Shown here: in pieces, positions 8,084 through 16,645 of the stretch
Layout: each line of letters starts with the position of its first letter
How positions within the stretch are numbered: the first letter of the stretch is position 1
NCBI GenBank assembly: GCA_900754385.1
Contig: CAAECP010000105.1
Span: 1 to 28,042, forward strand
From: an uncultured Collinsella sp.
GTDB taxonomy: Bacteria > Actinomycetota > Coriobacteriia > Coriobacteriales > Coriobacteriaceae
Direction: 5' to 3'
DNA length: 28,042 nt
Position numbers and translations under genes: made by a program
Notes under the pieces: generated by a model
Seen by the model: the letters and a program-made list of their open reading frames with translations, nothing else
Database searches by the model: none
What the model was told of the DNA's origin: nothing

Positions 8084-8112
8084 TTGGCAGGAAGAAGCAT
8101 TCCTGCTATCAT
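8084..8112 (+). promoter_or_regulatory. Sigma-70-type promoter of rpsB-tsf
   Basis: TTGGCA at 8084-8089 and TATCAT at 8107-8112 with the optimal 17-bp spacing. Transcription would begin near 8119 and give a leader of about 135 bases before rpsB. Confidence 0.75.
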
Positions 8113-8118
8113 TCATCG

Positions 8119-8253
8119 GGTTGCTCCACGGCAACATGTTTTTATCACGCACGCGCGGCTACTTCATACCGTGGTGCCCGGGCTTTGGTAGCACATGTCC
8201 GGGTTGGTTTTGGAGGATGACCCCGCGCGGAGGCAAACCACAGGAGGTTTAAC
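8119..8253 (+). promoter_or_regulatory. Structured 5' leader of rpsB
   Basis: The leader can fold a 5' hairpin (GTTGC 8120-8124 with GCAAC 8131-8135), a long-range pairing CGCGCGG 8152-8158 with CCGCGCG 8223-8229, and inside it CCCGG 8177-8181 with CCGGG 8199-8203. It ends at the ribosome binding site AGGAGG 8242-8247. Autoregulation of rpsB by S2 through its leader is known in other bacteria; that this leader works the same way is inference. Confidence 0.35.
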
Positions 8254-8982
8254 ATGGCTACCAAGATTAATATCCGCACCCTGCTCGAGGCCGGCTGCCA
8301 CTTCGGTCACCAGACCCGTCGCTGGAACCCCAAGATGAAGCCGTTCATCTTCGGTGAGCGCAACGGCATCTACATCCTCGACCTCAAGCAGACCATCCTC
8401 GACGCCGACCAGGCCTACACCTTTGTCAAGAACGTCGCCAAGGGTGGCAACGTGCTGTTCGTCGGCACCAAGAAGCAGGCTCAGGAGGCCGTCAAGAACG
8501 CTGCTGAGCGCGCCAACATGCCTTACATCAACCAGCGTTGGCTCGGCGGCATGCTGACCAACTTCGTCACCATCCGCTCCCGCATCAACCGCATGGAGGA
8601 GCTCGAGGCCATGGTCGAGGACGGCCGCATGGCAGTGCTCCCCAAGAAGGAGCAGGCTGTGCTCGGTAAGGAGCTCACCAAGCTCCAGACCAACCTCGGT
8701 GGCGCCCGCGACATGAAGGGTCTGCCCCAGGCTCTCTTCGTCATCGACACCAAGCGCGAGGAGAACGCCATCAAGGAGGCCCAGCGCCTGAACATCCCCG
8801 TCGTCGCTCTGATCGACACCAACTCCGATCCCGACGAGGTCGAGTACGGCATCCCCTGCAACGATGACGCTATCTCCGCTGTCACCCTTATGTGCGAGCT
8901 CATGGCTGACGCCTGCCTCGCTGGCTCCGGCAAGGAGCAGGTCTCCGAGGCCGAGATGGCCGCTGAGCCCAAGGCCGAGTAA
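8254..8982 (+). CDS. rpsB: 30S ribosomal protein S2 (uS2)
   Basis: Small-subunit ribosomal protein, 242 residues, normal length for a bacterial S2. The N-terminal signature [19 protein letters not shown] and the blocks [31 protein letters not shown] and [25 protein letters not shown] are all present. The start ATG has AGGAGG 6 bases upstream. tsf follows after 45 bases, the usual rpsB-tsf pair. Codon use is strongly biased, as expected for a highly expressed gene. Confidence 0.98.
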   Translation: MATKINIRTLLEAGCHFGHQTRRWNPKMKPFIFGERNGIYILDLKQTILDADQAYTFVKNVAKGGNVLFVGTKKQAQEAVKNAAERANMPYINQRWLGGMLTNFVTIRSRINRMEELEAMVEDGRMAVLPKKEQAVLGKELTKLQTNLGGARDMKGLPQALFVIDTKREENAIKEAQRLNIPVVALIDTNSDPDEVEYGIPCNDDAISAVTLMCELMADACLAGSGKEQVSEAEMAAEPKAE

Positions 8983-9027
8983 ATCAGTCTTAGTTAATTC
9001 TTTTTCATCTCTTTGAAAGGAACCACA

Positions 9028-9897
9028 ATGGCCCAGATTACCGCCGCTATGGTCAAGCAGCTCCGCGAGATGACCGACTCCCCGATGATGGAGTGCAAGA
9101 AGGCTCTCGTCGAGGCTGACGGCGACATGGACGCCGCTGTCGACGTTCTGCGTAAGAACGGCCTTGCCAAGGCTGCCAAGAAGGCTGGCCGTGAGACCAA
9201 CGAGGGCGCTGTTGCCGCGTTCGTCTCCGAGGATGGCAAGACCGGCGCTCTGCTCGAGCTCTCCTGCGAGACCGACTTCGTTGGCTCCAACGCCAAGTTC
9301 ACCGGCTTTGCTTCCAAGGTCGCTGAGGTTGTCGCTACCACCGAGCCTGCTGACGTCGACGCTCTGCTCGAGAAGCCGATGGGCGAGGAGACTGTTTCCT
9401 CCGAGCTCACCGAGATGATTCACATCATGGGCGAGAACATGAAGATCTCCCGCTTCGCTGCCCGCAAGGCCGAGAACGGCGCTCTCGCTTCTTACATCCA
9501 CATGGGTGGTAAGATCGGCGTCCTCGTCGAGTTTGCTTTCGAGAAGGCCGAGACCGCTCAGGCTGAGTCCTTCAAGACCTTCGCTCACGACGTTGCCCTT
9601 CAGGTTGCCGCCGTTGCCCCGATCTGCGCTACCCGCGATCAGGTTCCGGCCGAGACTGTCGAGCACGAGAAGCAGATCTACATGGCTCAGGCTGCCGAGT
9701 CCGGCAAGCCCGAGGCCATTCAGGAGAAGATGGCTGTTGGCCGTCTGGAGAAGTTCTACAAGCAGTCCGTGCTCACCGAGCAGGAGTTCATCAAGGACAG
9801 CTCCCTCACCATCAAGAAGTACGCCGAGCAGGTCTCCAAGGAGCTCGGCGACACCATTACCGTCGTTGCCTTTGACCGTCTGGTCCGTGGCGAGTAA
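9028..9897 (+). CDS. tsf: Translation elongation factor Ts
   Basis: Nucleotide exchange factor that regenerates EF-Tu-GTP. 289 residues. The N-terminal UBA-like domain has MVKQLREMTDSPMMECKKAL and the second signature ELSCETDFV; two core repeats and the C-terminal module (IKDSSLTIKKYAEQVSKELG) follow. The ATG at 9028 is preceded by GAAAGGA (9015-9021) at 6 bases; the in-frame TTG at 9013 precedes that site and is not used. Co-transcribed with rpsB and closed by a terminator. Confidence 0.98.
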   Translation: MAQITAAMVKQLREMTDSPMMECKKALVEADGDMDAAVDVLRKNGLAKAAKKAGRETNEGAVAAFVSEDGKTGALLELSCETDFVGSNAKFTGFASKVAEVVATTEPADVDALLEKPMGEETVSSELTEMIHIMGENMKISRFAARKAENGALASYIHMGGKIGVLVEFAFEKAETAQAESFKTFAHDVALQVAAVAPICATRDQVPAETVEHEKQIYMAQAAESGKPEAIQEKMAVGRLEKFYKQSVLTEQEFIKDSSLTIKKYAEQVSKELGDTITVVAFDRLVRGE

Positions 9898-9921
9898 ATA
9901 AGCTCTTGTAGCTGGTAATGA

Positions 9922-9955
9922 GCAGGCTGTGGGTTTTACTCACAGCCTGCTTTTT
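9922..9955 (+). terminator. Intrinsic terminator after tsf
   Basis: Ten perfect pairs (9922-9931 with 9941-9950), extendable inwards by a wobble and a G-C pair, and five T at 9951-9955. Ends the rpsB-tsf transcript. Confidence 0.93.
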
Positions 9956-9979
9956 CATGGCTCTTCTTAGAGCCTTTGA

Positions 9980-9985
9980 TAGAAT
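9980..9985 (+). promoter_or_regulatory. Possible -10 element for the pyrH operon
   Basis: TAGAAT at 9980-9985, 31 bases before the pyrH TTG. No convincing -35 is seen at 16-18 bp. A promoter is expected between the tsf terminator and pyrH because eight genes depend on it. Confidence 0.4.
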
Positions 9986-10015
9986 GTTGAGAGTTCAATC
10001 TAAAGGAGGATCGCT

Positions 10016-10738
10016 TTGTCCGACATCCGATATAAACGCGTGCTTTTGAAGCTTTCCGGCGAAGCACTGATGGGCGACGGCCAATATGGCATCGACCCCA
10101 AGGTTACCGACCATCTTGCCAAGCAGGTCAAGGAGCTGCTCGCCGTTGGCCATGAGGTCGGCGTCGTTGTCGGCGGCGGCAATATTTTCCGCGGCATGGC
10201 CGGCGCTGCCGGTGGCATGGAGCGTGCTCAGGCCGACTACATGGGCATGCTGGCAACCGTTATGAACGCGCTCGCCCTGCAGGATGCCTTCGAGCATAAC
10301 GATGTTCCCTGCCGCGTGATGAGCGCTATTCAGATGAACGAGATCTGCGAGCCTTATATTCGCCGTCGCGCCATCAACCACCTTTCCAAGGGCAACGTCG
10401 TTATTTTTGCCGCCGGTTCGGGCAATCCGTACTTTACGACCGACACCGCCGCGGCTCTTCGTGCGTGCGAGATCGGCGCCGAGATTCTGATTAAAGCCAC
10501 CAAGGTTGACGGCATCTACGACAAGGATCCCGTCAAGTGCGCTGATGCCGTCCGTTTTGACAAGATTACCTATCACGAGGTTCTCGTCCGCGGCCTGCAG
10601 GTTATGGATTCCACGGCTACGGCACTGTGCCAGGACAACCGTATGCCGATTTTGGTCCTCAACATCGATGGCGAGGACACCGTCAAGCGCGCGCTTTCGG
10701 GTGAGCCCGTCGGCACGCTCGTCTATCAGGAGGATTAA
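10016..10738 (+). CDS. pyrH: Uridylate kinase (UMP kinase)
   Basis: Phosphorylates UMP to UDP in the cytoplasm; amino-acid-kinase family. 240 residues, usual length. [12 protein letters not shown] at 7-18, [27 protein letters not shown], the [20 protein letters not shown] block and [10 protein letters not shown] are diagnostic. The start is a TTG: AAGGAGGA at 10003-10010 stands 5 bases before it and no ATG lies in the right place. First gene of the operon running to proS; frr starts two bases after its stop. It links the pyrimidine pathway of the pyr operon at the right of the window to nucleotide supply, but is separately transcribed. Confidence 0.97.
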   Translation: MSDIRYKRVLLKLSGEALMGDGQYGIDPKVTDHLAKQVKELLAVGHEVGVVVGGGNIFRGMAGAAGGMERAQADYMGMLATVMNALALQDAFEHNDVPCRVMSAIQMNEICEPYIRRRAINHLSKGNVVIFAAGSGNPYFTTDTAAALRACEIGAEILIKATKVDGIYDKDPVKCADAVRFDKITYHEVLVRGLQVMDSTATALCQDNRMPILVLNIDGEDTVKRALSGEPVGTLVYQED

Positions 10739-10740
10739 GC

Positions 10741-11277
10741 ATGGCAGAGAACATCACCGCCCACATGGACAAGTCGCTCGAGTCCCTCAAGCATAACTTC
10801 TCCAAGGTTCGTACCGGCCGCGCCAATGCCAACATTCTGTCCGACATCACCGTCGATTATTACGGTGTTCCCACGCCGGTCACGCAGGTTGCCGCCGTCA
10901 AGACCCCCGAGGCCCACATGCTGCTCATCGAGCCGTGGGACAAGGCACTCATCAATGCTATCGTCAAGGCCATCGGCGCTTCCGATCTGGGTATTACCCC
11001 CAACTCCGATGGCACCGTCGTTCGTCTGCCGTTCCCGGCTCCCACCGAGGAGCGCCGTCGCGAGCTCGTCAAGGAGTGCCGCGAGTATGCCGAGCAGGCC
11101 AAGGTGTCTATCCGTAACATCCGTCGCGACTTCAACAACAAGCTCGAGCGCGATGAGGAGCTCACCGAGGACGATGTCCGTCGCGAGCAGGCCAAGGTCC
11201 AGAAGCACACCGATGAGTATGTCGCCAAGGTCGAGGAGCTTCTGAAGGAAAAAGAAGCCGAGGTCATGGAGATCTAA
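10741..11277 (+). CDS. frr: Ribosome recycling factor
   Basis: With EF-G splits the post-termination ribosome. 178 residues, slightly shorter at the N-terminus than the usual 185. MDKSLESLKHNFSKVRTGRA, VDYYGVPTPVTQVA, SDLGITPNSDG and TEERRRELVKECREYAEQAKVSIRNIRRD are the family blocks; the C-terminal helix is rich in Glu and Lys. AGGAGGA at 10728-10734, inside the end of pyrH, lies 6 bases before the ATG. Two-base gap to pyrH and one-base gap to uppS suggest coupled translation. Confidence 0.98.
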   Translation: MAENITAHMDKSLESLKHNFSKVRTGRANANILSDITVDYYGVPTPVTQVAAVKTPEAHMLLIEPWDKALINAIVKAIGASDLGITPNSDGTVVRLPFPAPTEERRRELVKECREYAEQAKVSIRNIRRDFNNKLERDEELTEDDVRREQAKVQKHTDEYVAKVEELLKEKEAEVMEI

Positions 11278-11278
11278 G

Positions 11279-12073
11279 GTGCAATACGACGAGCATAAAC
11301 TGGTCGAGTACTTTGCCGACGCCCCTGCGGGCGTCGGTTTTTCCGACCTTGACCTCAATAACATTCCGCACCATATCTCGTGCATCATGGACGGTAACGG
11401 TCGTTGGGCCACGTCGCGCGGTCTTGCACGCACCGAGGGCCACAAGGCGGGTATCGTCTCCCTTCGCGAGATTATTACCGCCTGCGTGCGTCTGGGCGTC
11501 GACGTGCTTTCGGCCTATGCGTTTTCTACCGAAAACTGGAACCGCCCGCAACACGAGGTCAACGTCTTGATGCACCTGTTTGCCAAGACGTTTATCGACG
11601 AGCTGCCGCTTCTGAAGCGCGAAAACGTGCGCGTTGTCTTTTTGGGTGACATTTCCGCGCTGCCCAAGAAGACCCGCGACGTTTTTGAACGCGGTCTTGC
11701 CGAGTGCGCCAATCACACCGGCATGACGCTGGCGCTTGCCGTCAACTACGGCGCGCGTGCCGAGATTACCCGCGCTGTCCGTCAGATCGCACTCGACGCT
11801 GCTGCCGGTAAGATCGATCCTGGCGCAATTGATGACGACATGGTGGCTTCCCACCTCTATACCGCCGGCCTTCCCGATCCTGAGCTTGTGATTCGCACTT
11901 CTGGTGAGCTGCGCCTTTCGAACTATCTGCTGTGGCAGGTGGCTTATTCCGAATTCTACGTCACCGATACCTATTGGCCCGACTTTGATCGTTGGGGCCT
12001 TGTCGACGCCATTTTGGCCTATCAGGGCCGTGACCGTAGGTTTGGTGGTCTGAGCAAGACCGAGGAGGCTTAA
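11279..12073 (+). CDS. uppS: Isoprenyl transferase (undecaprenyl diphosphate synthase)
   Basis: Cis-prenyltransferase that elongates farnesyl diphosphate with isopentenyl diphosphate to the C55 lipid carrier for cell wall synthesis; works at the inner face of the membrane. 264 residues. The catalytic Asp38 is in CIMDGNGRWA; HKAG, SAYAFSTENWNRP, and the C-terminal RTSGELRLSNYLLWQVAYSEF motif (206-226) are intact. The start is GTG at 11279, one base after the frr stop, with GGAG at 11268-11271 in the end of frr. Its neighbours dxr and ispG make its isoprenoid substrate. Which chain length is made cannot be read from sequence alone. Confidence 0.96.
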   Translation: MQYDEHKLVEYFADAPAGVGFSDLDLNNIPHHISCIMDGNGRWATSRGLARTEGHKAGIVSLREIITACVRLGVDVLSAYAFSTENWNRPQHEVNVLMHLFAKTFIDELPLLKRENVRVVFLGDISALPKKTRDVFERGLAECANHTGMTLALAVNYGARAEITRAVRQIALDAAAGKIDPGAIDDDMVASHLYTAGLPDPELVIRTSGELRLSNYLLWQVAYSEFYVTDTYWPDFDRWGLVDAILAYQGRDRRFGGLSKTEEA

Positions 12074-12075
12074 TC

Positions 12076-12975
12076 GTGTCCGATCGTCCCAAGGCAACTG
12101 CTCCCAAGACATCTGAGCGCAAGGCTGTCGCTGCGGAAGCGCCTGCAGCGAAGAATGGCACCGGTTCGTGGCTTGCGGGCTTTATTACCCGTGCCGCCGC
12201 CGGTATCGTTTACGCCGTTGTCTTTATCCTGTGCCTGGTTTTGGGTATCGTGCCCACGGCCATCTTTGTTTCCGTCATGAGCGGTCTGTGCTGCTATGAG
12301 TTTTTCCGTATGACAAGGCTCGATGGCAAGATGGCTAACGAGCGCATGGGTATCGCTGCCGCCGTACTCTTTCCGCTGTCGGCGCTGGGCGATTCGATGT
12401 TGCTGAATGCCCTGCTTTTTGCCCTGATGCTCGCCGTGGGCATTTGGTATGTTTGGTCGCCGCGTACCCGCATCTCTGATGTGGCCGTGACGCTCATGGG
12501 TCCCATCTACACTGGCTTTATGCTGTCGGCTATCGTGCTGCTGCGCGATGCTGTGCCCGGTTTTGCCGGCGCCCTGCTTTCGGTGGGCGTTTGCGCTTCC
12601 CTTTGGGTCTCCGATTCGTTTGCCTACATCGTGGGCAGTCGTATCGGCAAGCACAAGATGGTTCCCAAGATCTCTCCCAAAAAGAGCTGGGAGGGGTTTG
12701 TCGGCGGCATCCTGGGCTCGGTTTTGATTTGGCTCATCCTGTGGGCGACGCACTTCTACAAGCTCAGCCTGCCCTATGCGCTGCTGTGCGGCGTGGTCGT
12801 GTCCATTTTGGGCGTTATCGGCGACCTTATCGAGTCGCGCATCAAGCGCGGCGTGGGCGTCAAGGATTCCGGCAACCTTATCCCGGGCCATGGCGGCATG
12901 CTCGACCGTAGCGACTCGCTTATCTTTGGCTGTATTACCGCGCAGCTGCTTTTGATGATCGGAGGCGTGCTGTAA
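12076..12975 (+). CDS. cdsA: Phosphatidate cytidylyltransferase (CDP-diglyceride synthase)
   Basis: Integral membrane enzyme making CDP-diacylglycerol from phosphatidate and CTP, the branch point of phospholipid synthesis. 299 residues. A polar N-terminus of about 35 residues rich in Lys and Ala is followed by several hydrophobic segments (about 37-70, 95-120, 130-150, 170-190, 215-235, 240-255). The family signature is complete near the C-terminus: SRIKRGVGVKDSG and LIPGHGGMLDRSDS. GTG start at 12076 with GAGGAGG at 12062-12068, 7 bases upstream, inside the end of uppS. The stop TAA shares its last base with the dxr ATG (TAATG). Confidence 0.96.
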   Translation: MSDRPKATAPKTSERKAVAAEAPAAKNGTGSWLAGFITRAAAGIVYAVVFILCLVLGIVPTAIFVSVMSGLCCYEFFRMTRLDGKMANERMGIAAAVLFPLSALGDSMLLNALLFALMLAVGIWYVWSPRTRISDVAVTLMGPIYTGFMLSAIVLLRDAVPGFAGALLSVGVCASLWVSDSFAYIVGSRIGKHKMVPKISPKKSWEGFVGGILGSVLIWLILWATHFYKLSLPYALLCGVVVSILGVIGDLIESRIKRGVGVKDSGNLIPGHGGMLDRSDSLIFGCITAQLLLMIGGVL

Positions 12976-14162
12976 TGTCCTTCCAAACGACGTATGGCCC
13001 CGATGGACGCCTTCGCGTTGCTATCCTGGGTTGTACGGGCTCCATCGGCACCCAGGCACTCGATGTGTGCCGTCAGCATGCCGATCGCCTGCAGGTGACG
13101 GCGCTGTCCGTTAACTCCAGCACCTCCGAGCTCGTTGCCGCTGCCCGCGAGTTCTCGGTTTCGGCGGTTGCCGTGGCCGATGTCGCTCATGGCGATGACG
13201 CCGTGCTGCAGGAGTTGCCCGAGGGAACGAAACTCGGCGTTGGCGCGCAGGCGGTTTGCGAGCTCGCGCGTCGCGACGATGTCGACTGCGTGCTCGTCGC
13301 TATTGTGGGCGCCGCCGGTCTCGAGGCGAGCCATGCGGCTTTGACCTCGAATAAGCGCCTTGCCCTTGCCAACAAGGAGTCCCTCGTCGTCGGTGGCGAC
13401 TTGCTTATGCCGTTGGCGCAACCGGGCCAGCTTATTCCAGTCGACTCTGAGCACTCCGCCATTTACCAGTGCTATCTGGGGGAGAACCCGCGCGAGGCTC
13501 ATTGTATTTGGCTTACCTGCTCGGGCGGTCCGTTCTTTGGCCGCACGCGCGACGAGCTCGATTGTGTGACGCGTGCCGACGCCCTCGCGCATCCCACGTG
13601 GGCCATGGGTGCCAAGATCACCATCGACTCCGCCACCCTTATGAACAAGGGCCTGGAGCGTATTGAGGCCATGCATCTGTTCAACTGCGACCTCGATTTC
13701 ATTAACGTGGTCGTGCAGCGTCAGTCCAAGATTCACTCTATGGTCGAGTTCGCCGACGGCTCTGTGATGGCGCATCTCGGTGCTTCCGACATGCGTATTC
13801 CCATCCAGTTCGCGTTCTCGTATCCCGAGCGTTGGGATACCCCGGCGCCTCGTATCGATTTCCGCGAGCTGGGACAGCTCACGTTTGATGCTGCCGACAT
13901 GGATACCTTCCGCTGTCTGGCATTGGCCGAGCGTGCCGGCAAGACGGGTGGCACCATGCCGTGCGTCCTCAATGCCGCCAACGAGGTCGCCGTCGATGCC
14001 TTCCTGCACGATGACTGCAGCTTTACCGATATCGATCGCATTGTAGAATCCTGCATGGATGCCCATGATATGCAGGCGGTCGATTCGTTTGAGCAGCTTC
14101 GCGACATCGATGCGTGGGCGCGTGAAAAAGCTGCGCAGGTGCTTGCCGCAACCCGTTCCTAA
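12975..14162 (+). CDS. dxr: 1-deoxy-D-xylulose-5-phosphate reductoisomerase
   Basis: Second enzyme of the MEP isoprenoid pathway, NADPH- and metal-dependent. 395 residues. NADPH-binding GCTGSIG at 19-25; LANKESLVVGG; metal ligands Asp157 and Glu159 in VDSEHSA and Glu228 in MNKGLE; substrate-binding TCSGGPFFG and HPTWAMGAKITIDSATLMNKG; C-terminal LNAANEVAV. All key residues are intact. The start overlaps the cdsA stop and has GGAGG at 12961-12965, 9 bases upstream. Together with ispG two genes downstream it gives this operon two MEP steps. Confidence 0.97.
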   Translation: MSFQTTYGPDGRLRVAILGCTGSIGTQALDVCRQHADRLQVTALSVNSSTSELVAAAREFSVSAVAVADVAHGDDAVLQELPEGTKLGVGAQAVCELARRDDVDCVLVAIVGAAGLEASHAALTSNKRLALANKESLVVGGDLLMPLAQPGQLIPVDSEHSAIYQCYLGENPREAHCIWLTCSGGPFFGRTRDELDCVTRADALAHPTWAMGAKITIDSATLMNKGLERIEAMHLFNCDLDFINVVVQRQSKIHSMVEFADGSVMAHLGASDMRIPIQFAFSYPERWDTPAPRIDFRELGQLTFDAADMDTFRCLALAERAGKTGGTMPCVLNAANEVAVDAFLHDDCSFTDIDRIVESCMDAHDMQAVDSFEQLRDIDAWAREKAAQVLAATRS

Positions 14163-14187
14163 CCCATAAGGATTGCTTTTTCGTTTT

Positions 14188-15549
14188 ATGGATACTGTTC
14201 TGAGCGTTCTCTCATCGGTCTTTTGGGGCCTGCTGATGCTTTCCGTCCTCGTGTTTTTGCACGAGGGCGGCCACTTTTTGGCCGCACGTGCCTGCGGCGT
14301 CCGTGTGACCGAGTTCTTTTTGGGCCTGCCGTGCCGCTTTGACATCCATTACACGTCGCGTCGCATTGGAACCAAGTTTGGCGTGACCCCGCTGCTGCTG
14401 GGTGGCTACGCTGCCATCTGCGGTATGGATCCGACCGACGTCTCGTGTGCCGATCGCGTGCTCGCGGCTATCTATCGTCATGGTCGCGTGACCGTGGCCG
14501 ACCTTCCTGTCGAGCTTGAGCTTTCCGAGGAGGATGTGCTCGAGGCATGCGCCCTGTTGCTGGGCTGGGGTTCCATCGCACCCTGGTATGAGGAAGGGGA
14601 GAAGCCCTCGCCGAGCTACTATCCCACCAAGTATCAGACGCTGCCGCGAGACACGGCAGGCTATACCACCTTTGACGGCCGCCGTTTCGATCGCGAACAT
14701 GCGACTGCCGTGGGCGATGTGTGGGAGCTGCCGTGCGGCGAGGCCGAGTTCCTTGCGCAAGAACGTTCGCACACCTATCTTGGCCAGGGCTTTCTCAAGC
14801 GTGCCTTTATGCTGCTCGCGGGCGTTCTCGTCAATATTCTGACGGGCTTTTTGCTGCTTATGAGCATCTATTCCATTGCGGGTGTCACCGTGCCGATGGA
14901 TACCAACGTGATCGGTCAGGTTGACGAGGGGTCTATTGCCGCCAAGGCGGGTATCGAGGGCGGCGACGCGATCCTTTCGGTTGACGGAGTATCGTGCTCT
15001 ACCTGGATGGATGTTTACGATGCCATCGGCAAGGCTGCCGGTAAGGACGATATCGCCATCGAGTACGAGCGTGGCGGCAAGCAGCATTCGACCACGGTCG
15101 CGCTCAAAGAGGACGAGCGCCTAGGTGTGTATGCCTCTACACAGGTGGTCCGTTTAGACCCCATCACGTCGGCTCGCCTGTCGTTCTCCTATGTCGTGCA
15201 GACAGCGGAGGGCGTGATGCGCCTGCTCCAGCCGCAGCATACGATGGAGATTCTCGACCAGTCCTCGTCGATCGTGGGTATTAGCGTTATGTCCTCACAG
15301 GCTGCTGCTGCCGGCCCTGCCACATTCCTTTCGTTTGCCGCCCTCATTTCGTTCTCGCTTGGCTTTATGAACCTGCTGCCCATCCCACCACTCGATGGCG
15401 GCAAGCTGGTCATCGAGATCATTCAAAAGATTGTGGGCCGCGAGCTTCCGCTCAAGGTCCAGACGATTGTGGGCTATGTGGGCATCGCGCTCTTTGCGCT
15501 GCTGTTTGTCTATATGCTTCGTTCCGACATCCTTCGATTTATTCTGTAG
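14188..15549 (+). CDS. rseP: Site-2 intramembrane metalloprotease (RseP/RasP/Rip1 family) with an extra cytoplasmic segment
   Basis: Membrane zinc protease that cuts transmembrane substrates such as anti-sigma factors. 453 residues. Membrane segment 1 (about 8-36) holds the zinc motif HEGGH at 25-29; GGYA follows at 72-75; a second membrane segment is at about 204-233, a PDZ domain at about 238-318, and the final segments carry NLLPIPPLDGG at 395-405 and 425-444. Between residues about 80 and 195 lies a long insertion; within it 88-132 reads like a winged helix (see findings). The ATG at 14188 is the first sensible start; AAGGA at 14168-14172 is 15 bases away, and the nearer TTG at 14173 touches it, so translation initiation looks weak. 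Actinobacterial position next to ispG (as rip1-gcpE). The symbol is by family, not by proven substrate. Confidence 0.9.
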   Translation: MDTVLSVLSSVFWGLLMLSVLVFLHEGGHFLAARACGVRVTEFFLGLPCRFDIHYTSRRIGTKFGVTPLLLGGYAAICGMDPTDVSCADRVLAAIYRHGRVTVADLPVELELSEEDVLEACALLLGWGSIAPWYEEGEKPSPSYYPTKYQTLPRDTAGYTTFDGRRFDREHATAVGDVWELPCGEAEFLAQERSHTYLGQGFLKRAFMLLAGVLVNILTGFLLLMSIYSIAGVTVPMDTNVIGQVDEGSIAAKAGIEGGDAILSVDGVSCSTWMDVYDAIGKAAGKDDIAIEYERGGKQHSTTVALKEDERLGVYASTQVVRLDPITSARLSFSYVVQTAEGVMRLLQPQHTMEILDQSSSIVGISVMSSQAAAAGPATFLSFAALISFSLGFMNLLPIPPLDGGKLVIEIIQKIVGRELPLKVQTIVGYVGIALFALLFVYMLRSDILRFIL

Positions 15550-15562
15550 GGGAGTGTTTGGA

Positions 15563-16645
15563 TTGTCTTTATCCCATCCTTTGCCGCGCGAGTTGACGCG
15601 CCCCGTGCATGTGGGCGGTGTACAGATCGGTGGCGGCGCGCCGGTGGTGGTCCAATCCATGACCTGCACCGATACCGCTGATGCCCAGGCAACGCTTGCG
15701 CAAGTGTGCGCGTTGGCGCAGGCTGGCTGCGATATCGTGCGTGTGAGCGTGCCCACCGAGGCCGCGCTTGAGGGTTTCCGCACCATCTGTGCCGAGTCTC
15801 CGGTGCCAATCGTTGCCGATATCCACTTTAACCACAAGCTGGCCATTGGCGCTGTGGAGGCCGGTGCCGCCAAGCTCCGCATCAATCCCGGCAACATTGG
15901 CGATTGGGCCAAGGTTGACGCTGTCATCGATGCCGCGGGTGCCGCGGGCTGCGCGATTCGCATTGGCGTGAACGCGGGCTCGCTTGAGCAGGATATCGCT
16001 GAGCGCGAAGACCTCACGCAGCCCGAAAAGCTCGTGATGTCGAGCGAGCGTTTCGTCAAGCATTTTGAAGACCGCGGCTTTACGAACATTGTGCTTTCGG
16101 CCAAGGCCCATAGCGTGCAAACGACGCTCGATACCTATCGAGCCCTGTCGCGTGAGATTCCCCATGTTCCGCTTCACCTGGGCGTAACCGAGGCGGGTAC
16201 CAAGCTTCAGGGCACCATTAAGAGCTCGGTTGGCCTTGGTATTCTGCTGTCTGAGGGTATCGGTGACACCATGCGCGTCTCTCTCACGGCCGATCCGGTT
16301 GAGGAGCCGCCGGTCGCCTGGGGAATTTTGCAGTCGCTGGGCCTGCGTCGCCGTGGTCCCGAGATTGTCTCGTGCCCCACGTGCGCCCGCTGCCAGGTTA
16401 ACCTCATTCCCATCGCCGAGGAGGTCACCGAGCGGCTTAAGAACTACTCCGCGCCACTTTCTATCGCTGTGATGGGATGTGCCGTTAATGGCCCCGGTGA
16501 GGCTTCTGATGCCGACCTGGGCGTTGCTTGCGGACGTGGTCAGGCCTTGCTCTTTTCGCATGGCCAGATCATTGGTAAAGTAGCTGAGGACCAAATTGTC
16601 GACGCGCTTATGGCCGAGGTCGACAAGCTTATTGAGGAGAAATAA
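15563..16645 (+). CDS. ispG: 4-hydroxy-3-methylbut-2-en-1-yl diphosphate synthase (flavodoxin) IspG/GcpE
   Basis: [4Fe-4S] enzyme, penultimate step of the MEP pathway. 360 residues. TIM-barrel motifs PVVVQSMT, VADIHFN, KLRINPGNIG, GVNAGSLEQ, LHLGVTEAGT; cluster ligands Cys271 and Cys274 (SCPTC), Cys306 (MGCAVNGPGEA) and Glu313 match the four positions of the Escherichia coli enzyme almost residue for residue. Start TTG at 15563 with GGGGAG at 15549-15554, 8 bases upstream; a GTG at 15554 overlaps that site. It begins 13 bases after rseP and its stop abuts the proS ATG. Confidence 0.96.
   Translation: MSLSHPLPRELTRPVHVGGVQIGGGAPVVVQSMTCTDTADAQATLAQVCALAQAGCDIVRVSVPTEAALEGFRTICAESPVPIVADIHFNHKLAIGAVEAGAAKLRINPGNIGDWAKVDAVIDAAGAAGCAIRIGVNAGSLEQDIAEREDLTQPEKLVMSSERFVKHFEDRGFTNIVLSAKAHSVQTTLDTYRALSREIPHVPLHLGVTEAGTKLQGTIKSSVGLGILLSEGIGDTMRVSLTADPVEEPPVAWGILQSLGLRRRGPEIVSCPTCARCQVNLIPIAEEVTERLKNYSAPLSIAVMGCAVNGPGEASDADLGVACGRGQALLFSHGQIIGKVAEDQIVDALMAEVDKLIEEK

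Noticed and set aside
8164..9666. 500-codon open frame antisense to rpsB and tsf
   Set aside because: Same codon-bias effect in highly expressed genes; spans two conserved genes and their spacer and shows no family motif.
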